64,000 bases of DNA from a bacterium (GTDB lineage: Bacteria > Fibrobacterota > Fibrobacteria > UBA11236). Both the position numbers and the translations under genes were made by a program. Below, piece after piece: positions 1-8,827 of the stretch. Location of the stretch: NCBI GenBank assembly GCA_900299345.1, contig OMJM01000022.1, forward strand, positions 22,908 through 86,907, read 5' to 3'. The notes below the pieces were generated by a model, which worked only from the letters and a program-made list of their open reading frames with translations, had not been told where the DNA came from and searched no databases. How positions within the stretch are numbered: position 1 is the first letter of the stretch; each line of letters starts with the position of its first letter.

Positions 1-6
1 GCGAAT

Positions 7-774
7 GTGCGACAAGGACAGGGCGTCCGGCTGGACGCTTCCACGAATAATTCTGTCGACGTCCACCCAGTATTTTTGGTTGGTGCAGGACCTGGTGATC
101 GTTCGTTGCTGACTTTGGGTGCGGTGGATGCACTGAAGAGCGCCGAGGTGGTGATCCACGATCGACTGGTGTCTCCTGCGATACTGGAGTTGTTGCCCGA
201 AACCTGCGAACGGATTTCAGCCGAAAAGCGCGGACATTTCGAGTCGCAACGACAGGAGCACATCAACGAACAGATCCTTGCGCATGCGCGGGCCGGAAAG
301 CGCGTGGTGAGATTGAAGGGTGGCGATCCCTTCGTGTTCGGCCGGGGTTTCGAGGAAGCGTTGGCCTTGGAAGCCGCAGGCATTCCGTGGTGGGTGATTC
401 CCGGTGTCAGCTCGGCCACTGCGGTCCCCGCCTTGGCGGGGATTCCCGTGACGCATCGCGGCGTGGCACGCTCGTTTGCCGTAGTGTCCGGGATGGCCGG
501 CGGCGAAACAAATCAAATTTTTCCCAAAGCGGACACGCTGGTGTTACTCATGGGGTTGTATCGGCTGGAGGAAATCGTTCCCGCACTCGTGCGTTCGGGC
601 TATTCTCTGGAAACGCCTGCGGCTGCGATTCAGGACGGTGGTTTGCCGGAGCAGCGGGTGTGCCGCACGACCTTGGGCAAACTGCGAGAGGATACAGCAC
701 GACAGGGATTCGATTCGCCGGTGTTGATTGTCATTGGAGATGTGGTGAATTTGGGTGGCGGTAGGGGCGAATAA
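7..774 (+). CDS. cobA: Uroporphyrinogen-III C-methyltransferase (SUMT)
   Basis: SAM-dependent tetrapyrrole methylase that makes precorrin-2 from uroporphyrinogen III, the branch point to siroheme and cobalamin. The N-terminal glycine-rich loop VGAGPGD, then KGGDPFVFGRG, PGVSSA and the PVTHRG segment are the family signatures in order. The 255 residues match the usual single-domain enzyme, with no fused CysG or HemD part. The frame opens at a GTG 6 bases into the window, so the true start may lie upstream; homology begins only around residue 20. The C-terminal codons and the stop lie inside a perfect 20-bp inverted repeat. It is followed closely by metG, with no obvious functional link. Confidence 0.93.
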   Translation: MRQGQGVRLDASTNNSVDVHPVFLVGAGPGDRSLLTLGAVDALKSAEVVIHDRLVSPAILELLPETCERISAEKRGHFESQRQEHINEQILAHARAGKRVVRLKGGDPFVFGRGFEEALALEAAGIPWWVIPGVSSATAVPALAGIPVTHRGVARSFAVVSGMAGGETNQIFPKADTLVLLMGLYRLEEIVPALVRSGYSLETPAAAIQDGGLPEQRVCRTTLGKLREDTARQGFDSPVLIVIGDVVNLGGGRGE

Positions 775-796
775 TCATTCGCCCCTACCGCCACCC
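753..796. repeat. Perfect 20-bp inverted repeat over the cobA stop codon
   Basis: Bases 753-772 are the exact reverse complement of 777-796, leaving a 4-base loop. The G/C-rich stem holds the cobA stop codon and ends 21 bases before metG. It lacks a T-run, so it is not a classical intrinsic terminator. It looks like a REP-type dispersed palindrome that supplied the C-terminal codons of cobA, but a transcript-stabilising or attenuating hairpin is equally possible. A weaker G/C palindrome with a similar core is at 18766-18782. Confidence 0.7.
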
Positions 797-817
797 CAAC
801 GGTTAATTTTAATCCCC

Positions 818-2866
818 ATGTCCCGCAAAACATTTTACGTCACCACGCCCATCTACTACGTCAATGACGCGCCACACATTGGCCATGCCTATACCACGGT
901 GTTGGCGGACGTGCTTGCCCGCTATCACAAGCTGCTGGGCGACGACACGTTTTTCCTCACGGGAACGGATGAGCACGGACAGAAGGTTCAGCAGGCCGCG
1001 GAAAAACGAGGCGTGAGTCCGCAGGCGCATTGCGACGAGTACTCGGAACGTTTCAAGGCGGCGTGGAAAGATCTGAACATTGGGTTCGATGATTTCATCC
1101 GCACCACGGATTCCAAGCACAAGGACTATGTCCGGAAGCAGTTGCAAAAGCTTTGGGAAAAGCGTTTGCCCGACGGCAGGACGATGATTTATCCGCAGGA
1201 GTACGCCGGTTGGTATTCGACTTCGGAAGAGCGGTTCTTTGCCGAAGATGAGTTGGTGGACGGAAAAGATCCCATCAGCGGACGGGCGGTGGAGTGGATC
1301 ACGGAGAAGAATTATTTCTTCCGGATGTCGGCGTTTCAGGAACAACTGATCCGGCACGTCGAAGGCACCGATTTTATTCTGCCCGACTTCCGCCGCAATG
1401 AAGTCCTTGGATTTTTGCGACAGCCATTGAAAGACCTGTGTATCAGCCGTCCCAAGTCCCGTTTGAGCTGGGGCATTCCGCTGCCGTTCGACGAGGATTA
1501 CGTGGCTTATGTATGGGTCGATGCGCTGCTGAATTATGCATCAGCGGTGGATGGAAAGGAATTCCCCAACGGCGCAGATGTCTGGCCTGCCGATTTTCAT
1601 TTGATCGGTAAAGACATCCTGACGACACATGCCATTTACTGGTCGACGTTGCTGATGGCATTGGATATGCCGCTGCCGAAGCACATCCTGGCGCACGGTT
1701 GGTGGCTCATTGATAATGCGAGGATGAGCAAGACGACGGGGAATGTCGTCAGTCCGTTGGCGATGAAGGATAAGTACGGGGTAGACGCATTCCGGTTCTT
1801 TTTGATACGTGAGATGATCGTCGGCTCCGATGCGTCGTTCAGTGAAGAGGCATTTGTCGGTAGATTGAACGCGGATCTTGCGAACGATGTGGGGAATGGG
1901 TTGAGTCGTGTCATCAAACTCGGTGAAGTCGTAGGGTCAACTCTATCTCTGGCAGGATCCGGCCTAACGGATTTTGTGGATCACACAGACCTTCTCGTTG
2001 CGGAAACTAAACGTGTACTGGATCTCTTGAAGAAACGTCTCGGCGAGATCCAGCTTAGCCAACTGGTCGATGATTCGCTAACGATTTTTAGGTTCGTGAA
2101 CCGATACTTCGAAGCAACTGCACCGTGGAAACTCGCCAAAGGAGCAGACGCAGACAAGGAGCGCCTTCAGGTTGTTCTGTGGCACGCTGCCGAGGCTCTG
2201 CGTATTGGTTTCACCTTGCTTCATCCCGTGATGCCAGGGAAGATGACGGAGGCTTTGAATGCTTTGGGTTTTACACCTGAAGCGAGTCCTCTAGAATGGC
2301 GCGAGTCCGGAGCTTTTTCTCTTAAACCCATGTCCCCACTATTCCCCCGTATCGAAACAAAACCTGTTGCTGCGGCTCCTGCAAAAGAAGTTGAAGATCC
2401 TTTCTCCTCCGTAGAACTCCGCGCTGTCAAGATCCTTTCCGTTGAAGAACACCCCAACGCTGAAGCGTTGTATGTCCTCAAGGTTGATGCGGGCGAAGCC
2501 GAACCCCGTACAGTCTGCGCTGGTCTGCGCAAGCATCTGTCCAAGGAAGAGTTGACCGGTAAGCACGGTGTTCTTGTTGCCAACCTGAAGCCTGCCATGT
2601 TGCGCGGTGTCGCAAGCATGGGTATGATGTTGGCGGCTGACGGCGAAGGAAAACTTTCGCTGGCAAATCCTGAAGGTGCGAAACCGGGGGATGCTGTGAC
2701 CGCCGAAGGATTGGAAAGTAAACCCAAGCCGCAAATCACGATCAAGGACTTCGAAAAATGTCCACTGACTGTCCGCAACGGACAAGTCTGTTACAAGGAC
2801 AAACCCCTGCGCACGCCGCATGGCCCTGTGCTCGCGCATGCTCCAGATGGGGCCGAAGTCAGATAA
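818..2866 (+). CDS. metG: Methionyl-tRNA synthetase
   Basis: Class I aminoacyl-tRNA synthetase charging tRNA-Met. HIGH is at residues 20-23 and the KMSKS loop reads RMSKT at 302-306. The anticodon-binding helix region carries NRYFEATAPWKLAK. A C-terminal tRNA-binding OB-fold domain (about 527-630, with HPNAEALY and ANLKPAMLRG) is the EMAP/TRBD type used for dimerisation and tRNA affinity. In the connective peptide the segment WYSTSEERFF has none of the cysteines of zinc-knuckle MetRS forms. I place the start at the ATG at 818, not an in-frame upstream codon at 755 inside the hairpin, because homology begins with MSRKTFYVTTPIYYVN. At 682 residues the length is typical for the TRBD-bearing form. 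Confidence 0.96.
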   Translation: MSRKTFYVTTPIYYVNDAPHIGHAYTTVLADVLARYHKLLGDDTFFLTGTDEHGQKVQQAAEKRGVSPQAHCDEYSERFKAAWKDLNIGFDDFIRTTDSKHKDYVRKQLQKLWEKRLPDGRTMIYPQEYAGWYSTSEERFFAEDELVDGKDPISGRAVEWITEKNYFFRMSAFQEQLIRHVEGTDFILPDFRRNEVLGFLRQPLKDLCISRPKSRLSWGIPLPFDEDYVAYVWVDALLNYASAVDGKEFPNGADVWPADFHLIGKDILTTHAIYWSTLLMALDMPLPKHILAHGWWLIDNARMSKTTGNVVSPLAMKDKYGVDAFRFFLIREMIVGSDASFSEEAFVGRLNADLANDVGNGLSRVIKLGEVVGSTLSLAGSGLTDFVDHTDLLVAETKRVLDLLKKRLGEIQLSQLVDDSLTIFRFVNRYFEATAPWKLAKGADADKERLQVVLWHAAEALRIGFTLLHPVMPGKMTEALNALGFTPEASPLEWRESGAFSLKPMSPLFPRIETKPVAAAPAKEVEDPFSSVELRAVKILSVEEHPNAEALYVLKVDAGEAEPRTVCAGLRKHLSKEELTGKHGVLVANLKPAMLRGVASMGMMLAADGEGKLSLANPEGAKPGDAVTAEGLESKPKPQITIKDFEKCPLTVRNGQVCYKDKPLRTPHGPVLAHAPDGAEVR

Positions 2867-2880
2867 GGTATCTTTGATTC

Positions 2881-4335
2881 ATGAGCGATATTATTGAAAC
2901 TACCGAAGCCGCGCCATATAAGGGCGAAGCGCCGATGACCATCGTCGAGCCGCAGCCCCCGCTGCCGGATCATTCCATCGAAAAATTCTCCCCGGCGATT
3001 CAGGAGATCATCCGTAAGAATGGTTGGGACGACCTGATGCTCGTGCAGAAAAAGGCCGTGCCGTATCTGGTCAACGCCATGGATCTTATCGTCCAATCCA
3101 AGACCGGATCAGGCAAGACCGGCGCGTTCATCCTGCCGCTGCTGCAAGTCATCGAGAAGAGCCACCTCAAACCGCAGGCGCTCATCATGGCGCCCACGCG
3201 CGAATTGGCCATGCAGGTGTTTGAGGAAGCCAAACGCTTCGGGGAACCCCTCGGTATCCGTTCGGTGGCCGTGTATGGCGGTGTGGCGTATCAGCCGCAG
3301 CTCGACGCTTTCAAAAGCGGTGTGCATATCGTGGTGGGAACGCCTGGGCGCCTGCTCGACCATATCCTGAACGGAAACCTCAAACTGGATTCCGTCCGTG
3401 ATCTCGTGCTCGATGAAGCCGACGAAATGCTGTCCATGGGTTTCTACCCGGACATGAAGCGCATTCAGCAGTTCCTGCCCAAGGAGCGCTGCACGTATCT
3501 GTTCTCCGCCACCATTCCTGTGAACGTGAAGCGGCTGGCGCAGGAATTCATGCGCAAGCCCAAGTTCCTGAGCCTGTGCCCGACCGAGGTTTCGGTGTCC
3601 AGCATGGAGCACGTTTATTACGTGGTCGATCCGCAGGACAAGGACAAAGCGCTGCTCCAGATCATTGAGTTCGAGAATCCCGAATCCGCCATCATCTTTT
3701 GTAATACCCGCCGGGACACCGGCTATATCCACGAATATCTCAAGGCGCGGGGACTGCGTGTGGGCGTCATCTCCGGCGACGTGGAACAAAAGGCGCGGCA
3801 GAAGGTAATACGAGATTTGAAAACCGGCTCCATCCGTTTTCTCGTGGCTACGGACGTGGCTGCGCGTGGCATCGATATTCAAGGCCTGACGCACGTGTTC
3901 ATGTACGATCACCCGGACGATCCGGAAGTTTACGTGCATCGCGCCGGACGCACGGCGCGCGCCGGAAACTCGGGGCTTGCGATTTCACTCGTGGGTCTGG
4001 TCGAGGAATTGGCGCTCAAGAATACGGCGCGGCAATTCGGTATTCCCTTCGTCAAGAAGAGTTTGCGGAGCGAGAAGGAACTGGAAGACGTGATTCGTGA
4101 ACGCACGACTGTCTATCTCGAACAAGCTTATCGCGGTCTGCGGCCCGCCGAAAAAAACGGCGCCCAGCGCATGATCCCGCTCATCGACGCCTTGATCAAA
4201 TCGGATGATGAGAAGCGCGTGCTCGGATCCATTCTGCACCAGTTCTACTGGAAGACATTCACGGGCAATGATGGGGCCGACCATACCGCTGAAGCCCCTG
4301 CGGAAGGGGAAACTCCTCCGGCTTCAGCGACCTGA
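2881..4335 (+). CDS. DEAD-box ATP-dependent RNA helicase
   Basis: ATP-dependent RNA unwinding enzyme for rRNA maturation or mRNA turnover. Motif I is SKTGSGKT (residues 73-80; Ser replaces the usual Ala at its first position). PTRELA, TPGR, DEAD (178-181), SAT, ATDVAARGID and HRAGRTARAG follow in order. The roughly 90-residue tail after the second RecA domain is charged, ends in an Ala/Pro/Glu-rich stretch and has no visible RRM, so assignment to DeaD, RhlE or CshA is not secure. It starts 14 bases after metG on the same strand and probably shares its transcript. The last 12 bases overlap the convergent small lipoprotein gene. Confidence 0.93.
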   Translation: MSDIIETTEAAPYKGEAPMTIVEPQPPLPDHSIEKFSPAIQEIIRKNGWDDLMLVQKKAVPYLVNAMDLIVQSKTGSGKTGAFILPLLQVIEKSHLKPQALIMAPTRELAMQVFEEAKRFGEPLGIRSVAVYGGVAYQPQLDAFKSGVHIVVGTPGRLLDHILNGNLKLDSVRDLVLDEADEMLSMGFYPDMKRIQQFLPKERCTYLFSATIPVNVKRLAQEFMRKPKFLSLCPTEVSVSSMEHVYYVVDPQDKDKALLQIIEFENPESAIIFCNTRRDTGYIHEYLKARGLRVGVISGDVEQKARQKVIRDLKTGSIRFLVATDVAARGIDIQGLTHVFMYDHPDDPEVYVHRAGRTARAGNSGLAISLVGLVEELALKNTARQFGIPFVKKSLRSEKELEDVIRERTTVYLEQAYRGLRPAEKNGAQRMIPLIDALIKSDDEKRVLGSILHQFYWKTFTGNDGADHTAEAPAEGETPPASAT

Positions 4336-4545
4336 GGGTTTCAAAAATTCTCTGGTCTGTTCCAGCTTCGCCTTGACTTCCGGGCAGCCTGTGGAATCCT
4401 TGGCCCAAGCTTGTTCATACAGTTTGATGGCTCGCTCGTAATTCCGTTGCGAGAATTCGAAATCGGCCAATTGCGCCGTCTCCCGGCAATTCGGGCCACA
4501 GGCCAGTAGTCCACCGGCCAACGCCAGAATCCAGAAAGCTTTCAT
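4324..4545 (-). CDS. Small lipoprotein, TPR-like
   Basis: A 73-residue protein with a lipoprotein signal peptide: positively charged start, hydrophobic core LALAGGLLAC and a good lipobox ending at Cys16, predicting a lipid-anchored product. The mature part (FEFSQRNYERAIKLYEQAWAKD) looks like one TPR helix pair. The ATG at 4545 is chosen because it opens the signal peptide directly; longer frames add an unsuitable leader. It begins one base after the stop of the upstream glucuronoyl esterase gene, so the two are likely cotranscribed. It ends inside the 3' end of the convergent helicase gene. Function unknown; the TPR suggests a protein-interaction role. Confidence 0.7.
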   Translation of the reverse strand: MKAFWILALAGGLLACGPNCRETAQLADFEFSQRNYERAIKLYEQAWAKDSTGCPEVKAKLEQTREFLKPSGR

Positions 4546-4546
4546 C

Positions 4547-6307
4547 TTATTGAAGAGTGGGTGTGGTCCAGTCAACCCAGCGCGCTTCGTCGAACGTCAG
4601 ACTCTGGTCGTTCTCGATCTTGGACGCCTCTCCGGTTCCACCCAACAGGAATTTGGTCACGTAGGAATCCACCCAATGTTTCTGGCTGGTGGTGGGGAAG
4701 GAACAGTGGTTGTGCTTCCCGACCTCGGAATAGGTGATGGCATCCGGTACGCCAAGCGCGTCGAAGATCCGCTTCCCGGCCACGGCGCTGCTGAAGGAAC
4801 TCATGGGGCCCAGCCACAAGATGTCGTTCTCGATCACGAGCAGTCCGCGAGGCGCCACCAGACCCATCAGCATGTGATGATCAAAAGGAAGCTGACCCAC
4901 CTTGCCGCTGAACGCGTTGAACGCCGGGCCGAACCACGGTTCTTCGCCGACGATTTCCTTCAGATCCTGCGTGCTTTGTTTCAAGGTGTTCAGCATGTAG
5001 TCGGAGACGCGCCAGTTACCGGAGCCACCGGAGCCGGACTCCTGCGGAATGACAAGTGAGATGCGCTCGTCGAACGCACCCGCAATCAAAGCGCCTTTGC
5101 CGTTGCGCGAGCAACCGGTCACGGCGATACGCATGGGATCCAGATTGGTTCCAGGTGTTGTTTCCAAAGCGTCGATGATGCGACTCACAGCCCACGCCCA
5201 TGCCATCATGGCCCCGGCCGAATGACCGGCTCCGAACATGTTGTAGAACAGACCTTTACCGCGGTCGGCGGTTGTGGAGCCGCCGGTGTTCTTGGCCATT
5301 TCATCGTTGTTGAAATTCAAGGTCGCTACTCCCAGCGGGAGCACATCGCTGATGGAGGAACTTCCATAGGCAATCAACACGGGGAAGGGGCCGGCGCCGG
5401 TGGTGGGTTTTTTGATGACGACGTTGAAGGACAGCGTCTTCCCGCTGTCCGTCACGGAGATGTTCAGAGTGTCGCCGCGCAACGTTCCCGTGACCGAGCG
5501 GGGCCGCGGAGGTTTGAACCCCAGTTCATAGTTCTGAAATTGTTTGCTGATTTCCGCGCGACGGCAACCCCAGTCATCTTTGGATGCGATGCGGGAGCCG
5601 CCCATCATTTTGAAGGGATCCGGCATCTTGGCATTTGTCGGCAATGAGGCCACCGCAGGCATCGTGGGGATGGTGCACAGGGGATACATCACCACTTGCA
5701 AAGTCCCCTGCGAATTGACAGACACTTTCGCGTCCTCGTATCCGGTCTTGGCTGCCAGCAACGTGTCTACAATCGCGGCCGACTTCGCCAAGGCACGTCT
5801 GGCGTTGGGTGTGGAAGCAACCTCCTCGCGGCGCGACATGTCCAGAAGATTGCCGTCAATGTTCAGTAGTCGATGCGTATAGGAGGAGCCGTCCAACTCA
5901 ACACGGAGGAAATACACTCCCGGGCCCAAGCGAGGCAAGCCCAATGTGTGGCTCCCGGACTCCATATCGTTGAGGGAAAGGGACGCTTCCACCTTTCCGT
6001 TCCAAGCCAGAAATTCCGCTCGGCCGTGGGCCACTTTTCGCGACAATGAAAGCAAGATGCCATTCTTCAAAACGTTGAAGGAATATCCGGAGACAATTCC
6101 GTTCCACGGCATGATAGCCGTGGTCGACAATGTGAAGTATCCGTTGGCATCGGAGGTCGTCGTCAATTGAGACGCTCCCATAAGCTTTACGGTGGCTCCG
6201 GACACATATCCGCCGCCACTTCGCAACACGCGGCCGCTCAATGAAAAGGTTTGGGCGTTGACCGACAACAGTCCCGCCACCAAGCAAAAAATCATGGCTT
6301 TCAACAT
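4547..6307 (-). CDS. Secreted glucuronoyl esterase (CE15-like) with N-terminal Ig-like domain
   Basis: Predicted 4-O-methyl-glucuronoyl methylesterase, the enzyme class cutting ester links between glucuronoxylan and lignin. The serine motif VTGCSRNGKGA (Ser400), the PQESGSGG motif (Glu423) and the HNHCSFP motif (His534 as likely catalytic His) form the family's Ser-Glu-His triad. A signal peptide (about residues 1-19) directs export. Residues about 20-75 resemble a carboxypeptidase-regulatory-like beta-sandwich. A second segment near residues 125-150 (PGVYFLRVELDGSSYTHRLL) resembles the beta-sandwich tails of FCB-group secreted enzymes, here placed internally. The start has a GGAGG site a few bases upstream. 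It is divergent from map, with a small lipoprotein gene directly downstream. A broader acetyl-xylan-esterase-like role is possible. Confidence 0.82.
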   Translation of the reverse strand: MLKAMIFCLVAGLLSVNAQTFSLSGRVLRSGGGYVSGATVKLMGASQLTTTSDANGYFTLSTTAIMPWNGIVSGYSFNVLKNGILLSLSRKVAHGRAEFLAWNGKVEASLSLNDMESGSHTLGLPRLGPGVYFLRVELDGSSYTHRLLNIDGNLLDMSRREEVASTPNARRALAKSAAIVDTLLAAKTGYEDAKVSVNSQGTLQVVMYPLCTIPTMPAVASLPTNAKMPDPFKMMGGSRIASKDDWGCRRAEISKQFQNYELGFKPPRPRSVTGTLRGDTLNISVTDSGKTLSFNVVIKKPTTGAGPFPVLIAYGSSSISDVLPLGVATLNFNNDEMAKNTGGSTTADRGKGLFYNMFGAGHSAGAMMAWAWAVSRIIDALETTPGTNLDPMRIAVTGCSRNGKGALIAGAFDERISLVIPQESGSGGSGNWRVSDYMLNTLKQSTQDLKEIVGEEPWFGPAFNAFSGKVGQLPFDHHMLMGLVAPRGLLVIENDILWLGPMSSFSSAVAGKRIFDALGVPDAITYSEVGKHNHCSFPTTSQKHWVDSYVTKFLLGGTGEASKIENDQSLTFDEARWVDWTTPTLQ

Positions 6308-6461
6308 GAGACCTCCGTGCGCTTGTAGCGTAATCTAACGCAGCCTTTTGGCTTCAACACAAGATATCCCAGTGACACATTCGATTTTGCGTATTCTTGT
6401 AGTAATTCGACCCCAGAAGGTTTTTGGAAACCAGTGGAATTAGTACCTTCACCCCCTTGTT

Positions 6462-7214
6462 ATGTCCATCAAGATCAAATCCGACCGTGAAATCGCGCTG
6501 ATTCGAGACGCCTGCCGTTTGGCAGCTGAGATTCTGGAGCGATCGGCGGAATTGGCCAAACCTGGCGTGACCACGGACGAGATCAATACCTTCGTTCACG
6601 AGGCGACAATTAAAGCCGGAGCCTACCCGTCTCCGCTCAACTATCACGGATTTCCAAAATCAGTGTGTACGTCGGTGAACAACGTGGTGTGCCACGGTAT
6701 TCCAAGCGACCAAGTTCTCAAGGATGGGGACATCGTCAACATCGACGTGACGTGTCTGTTGCATGGATATCACGGCGACACTTCGAGAACATTCATCGTG
6801 GGCAAGGTGGCTCCCAATGTCCGCAAGCTGGTGGATGCAGCGGAGCGGTGTCTTGAAGAAGGCGTTGCGGCCGCCTATCCCGGCTCGCATTTCGGTGACA
6901 TTGGCGGCGCAATACAGGATCTCGCCGATGAATTCGGCTACGGTGTGGTGCGTGAGTTTTGCGGTCACGGCATCGGTCGGAATTTTCATGAAGATCCGAT
7001 GGTGTTGCACTACCGCACCCGGAACCGTGGCGATCGCATTCAGGAAGGCATGGTGTTCACGGTGGAACCCATGTTGAACGAAGGCGCTCCGGGAGTTTAC
7101 GTGGCCGCCGACGGCTGGACGGTGTTCACCAAGGACGGCTCCTTGTCAGCCCAGTTCGAGCATACGCTGGCGATGACCCGCAATGGGCCCGAAGTGCTGA
7201 CCCGGCTGGATTGA
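6462..7214 (+). CDS. map: Type I methionine aminopeptidase
   Basis: Removes the N-terminal methionine from nascent proteins. The pita-bread fold dinuclear metal ligands are all present: Asp95 (NIDV), Asp106 (GDTSRTF), His169 (GHGIGRNFHE), Glu202 (VEPML) and Glu233 (FEHTL). His78 in CHGIP is also conserved. The 250-residue length and absence of an insert fit type I (a/b) bacterial enzymes without an N-terminal extension. It is the first gene of a plus-strand run leading into queE, whose likely start lies 27 bases after this stop. It is divergent from the glucuronoyl esterase gene, with 154 bases between their starts. Confidence 0.97.
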   Translation: MSIKIKSDREIALIRDACRLAAEILERSAELAKPGVTTDEINTFVHEATIKAGAYPSPLNYHGFPKSVCTSVNNVVCHGIPSDQVLKDGDIVNIDVTCLLHGYHGDTSRTFIVGKVAPNVRKLVDAAERCLEEGVAAAYPGSHFGDIGGAIQDLADEFGYGVVREFCGHGIGRNFHEDPMVLHYRTRNRGDRIQEGMVFTVEPMLNEGAPGVYVAADGWTVFTKDGSLSAQFEHTLAMTRNGPEVLTRLD

Positions 7215-7240
7215 TTCCTTGGTCTGAACGGGCGGTTCTC

Positions 7241-7858
7241 ATGCCTTCCGATACTCTTCGTATTTCTGAAATCTTTTACTCCATCCAAGGCGAGGGGTTT
7301 CACGCCGGAACGCCTGCGGTGTTCGTGCGTGGTGCTGGATGCAATCTCGCTTGCGTGTTTTGTGATACGGATTTTTCGCTGAAAGAAAAATTGTCTCCGG
7401 AACAGATCGTCGATCGTATCGCCGAATATCCCTCGAGGTTTGTCGTGCTGACCGGGGGAGATCCCACGATTCAGCCCGAAGCTTTTCGAAAGCTGGTGGA
7501 GTTGCTGCACGATCGAGGCTACTACGTCACGATGGAGACCAATGGAACGTCGGAAGATGATTTGGGCGTGGACTGGATCACCGTCAGTCCCAAGTTGAGT
7601 CAGGGTGGGGAATGGCGGTTGCGAACCGGCGACGAACTGAAGTTGGTGTACGAAGGTCAAGACTTGAGATTTTTTGAAAATTCCAATTTCTCGCATTACT
7701 TCCTCCAACCTAAGGAAATCCGGACAGGAAGTTTTGGAAAAGGGGAGAGGGATCTTGCTGCCACACGGGCTGAGTGGGAAAAGACGGTCGCGGCTTTGCT
7801 AGCCAATCCCCGCTGGAAGCTGTCTTTTCAACTGCACAAGGAACTCGGATTGCGTTAG
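7241..7858 (+). CDS. queE: 7-carboxy-7-deazaguanine synthase
   Basis: Radical SAM enzyme converting 6-carboxytetrahydropterin to 7-carboxy-7-deazaguanine in queuosine/7-deazaguanine biosynthesis. It has the family opening ISEIFYSIQGEG, the cluster motif CNLACVFC (CxxxCxxC) binding the 4Fe-4S cluster, then LTGGDPTIQ and METNGT. The ATG at 7241 is preferred; an in-frame TTG at 7211 would overlap the map stop and add ten unconserved residues. QueC lies about 1.1 kb downstream, separated by a cytochrome c gene. queD and queF are not in this window. Confidence 0.93.
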   Translation: MPSDTLRISEIFYSIQGEGFHAGTPAVFVRGAGCNLACVFCDTDFSLKEKLSPEQIVDRIAEYPSRFVVLTGGDPTIQPEAFRKLVELLHDRGYYVTMETNGTSEDDLGVDWITVSPKLSQGGEWRLRTGDELKLVYEGQDLRFFENSNFSHYFLQPKEIRTGSFGKGERDLAATRAEWEKTVAALLANPRWKLSFQLHKELGLR

Positions 7859-7897
7859 TTTTTCTCCGTTGTCGCACGTTATTGCAAAGGAGTCCGG

Positions 7898-8827
7898 ATG
7901 AAAGTCGTGAAACTCTTGCTGAAGATTCTCGGTGTGATTGTCCTCCTGCTCGTGCTGGCTGTGGCCGGCTTTTACATCTACATCAACGCCACGTGGGACA
8001 AGAGCTACGCGGATTCCCCGCGACCCGAGATCAAGGCCAGTACAGATTCGGCCGTGATCGCCCGCGGTGACTACATCGTGCATGCATTATCACACTGCTC
8101 CATCTGCCATCAGGGAGTCCCGTCAGGTAAAACAGAAAAGTGGTTGATGGAGAATCGCAAAAACGGTGTGGACACGGACATGGCGGGAGGTCATGAATGG
8201 GAAATCCCCATGTTCGGTAGATTCGTGGCGGCCAATCTGACTTCGGACAAGGAAACCGGTATCGGCGGCAACAGCGATGGTAACATCGCGCGGGTAATTC
8301 GCAATGGCGTGAAGCGCGATGGACATATGGGCGCGTTCATGTCGATGGTGGTCGGTTCCATGGCGGATGAGGATCTCATCGCCGTCATTTCCTATTTGCG
8401 CACGTTGCGGCCTGTGAACAATGCAACCACACCTGAAGCCCCGGGATTTTTGGGCAAATGGGTGCTCAAGAACATGAAGCCGAAAAATGAAGCGCCGATG
8501 AAGTGGGTTCCGGAAGGCGGCATTAGCGTGGAGCGCGGCCAATATCTGGCTAATGGCCCGGCGGCCTGCTATACCTGCCACAGCGCCGCAGATCCGATGA
8601 AAGGCTTCGCCATTTCCGGCCCGCGTTTTCAGGGGGAGGCGCACGCTGAACCGGACATGGTCGATGCCGCTTATGAGATTGTCACACCGAATCTGACGCC
8701 GGATGCGGAGACAGGACACGTCACACAGTGGTCCGAAGAAAATTTCGTCGCGCGCTTCAAACAAGGGCCTTTGTACAAAGGATCCAAGATGCCGTGGGAG
8801 AATTTCGCCCTGATGACGGAGGGATGA
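7898..8827 (+). CDS. Membrane-anchored dihaem cytochrome c (reading frame cut short)
   Basis: Electron-transfer protein with one N-terminal membrane anchor (residues about 7-29) and two CxxCH haem sites, CSICH and CYTCH, each in a domain about 140 residues long. The layout is like the cytochrome subunit of membrane-bound alcohol/gluconate dehydrogenases, but no dehydrogenase subunit is adjacent. The frame stops at a TGA right after MPWENFALMTEG. Skipping one G in the GGG at 8821-8823 lets the protein continue for 35 residues that look like the missing C-terminal helix (RSIYRYLRTLAPVKHD). The frame as written is therefore probably truncated by a 1-base insertion or a sequencing error. It sits between queE and queC. 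Confidence 0.85.
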   Translation: MKVVKLLLKILGVIVLLLVLAVAGFYIYINATWDKSYADSPRPEIKASTDSAVIARGDYIVHALSHCSICHQGVPSGKTEKWLMENRKNGVDTDMAGGHEWEIPMFGRFVAANLTSDKETGIGGNSDGNIARVIRNGVKRDGHMGAFMSMVVGSMADEDLIAVISYLRTLRPVNNATTPEAPGFLGKWVLKNMKPKNEAPMKWVPEGGISVERGQYLANGPAACYTCHSAADPMKGFAISGPRFQGEAHAEPDMVDAAYEIVTPNLTPDAETGHVTQWSEENFVARFKQGPLYKGSKMPWENFALMTEG

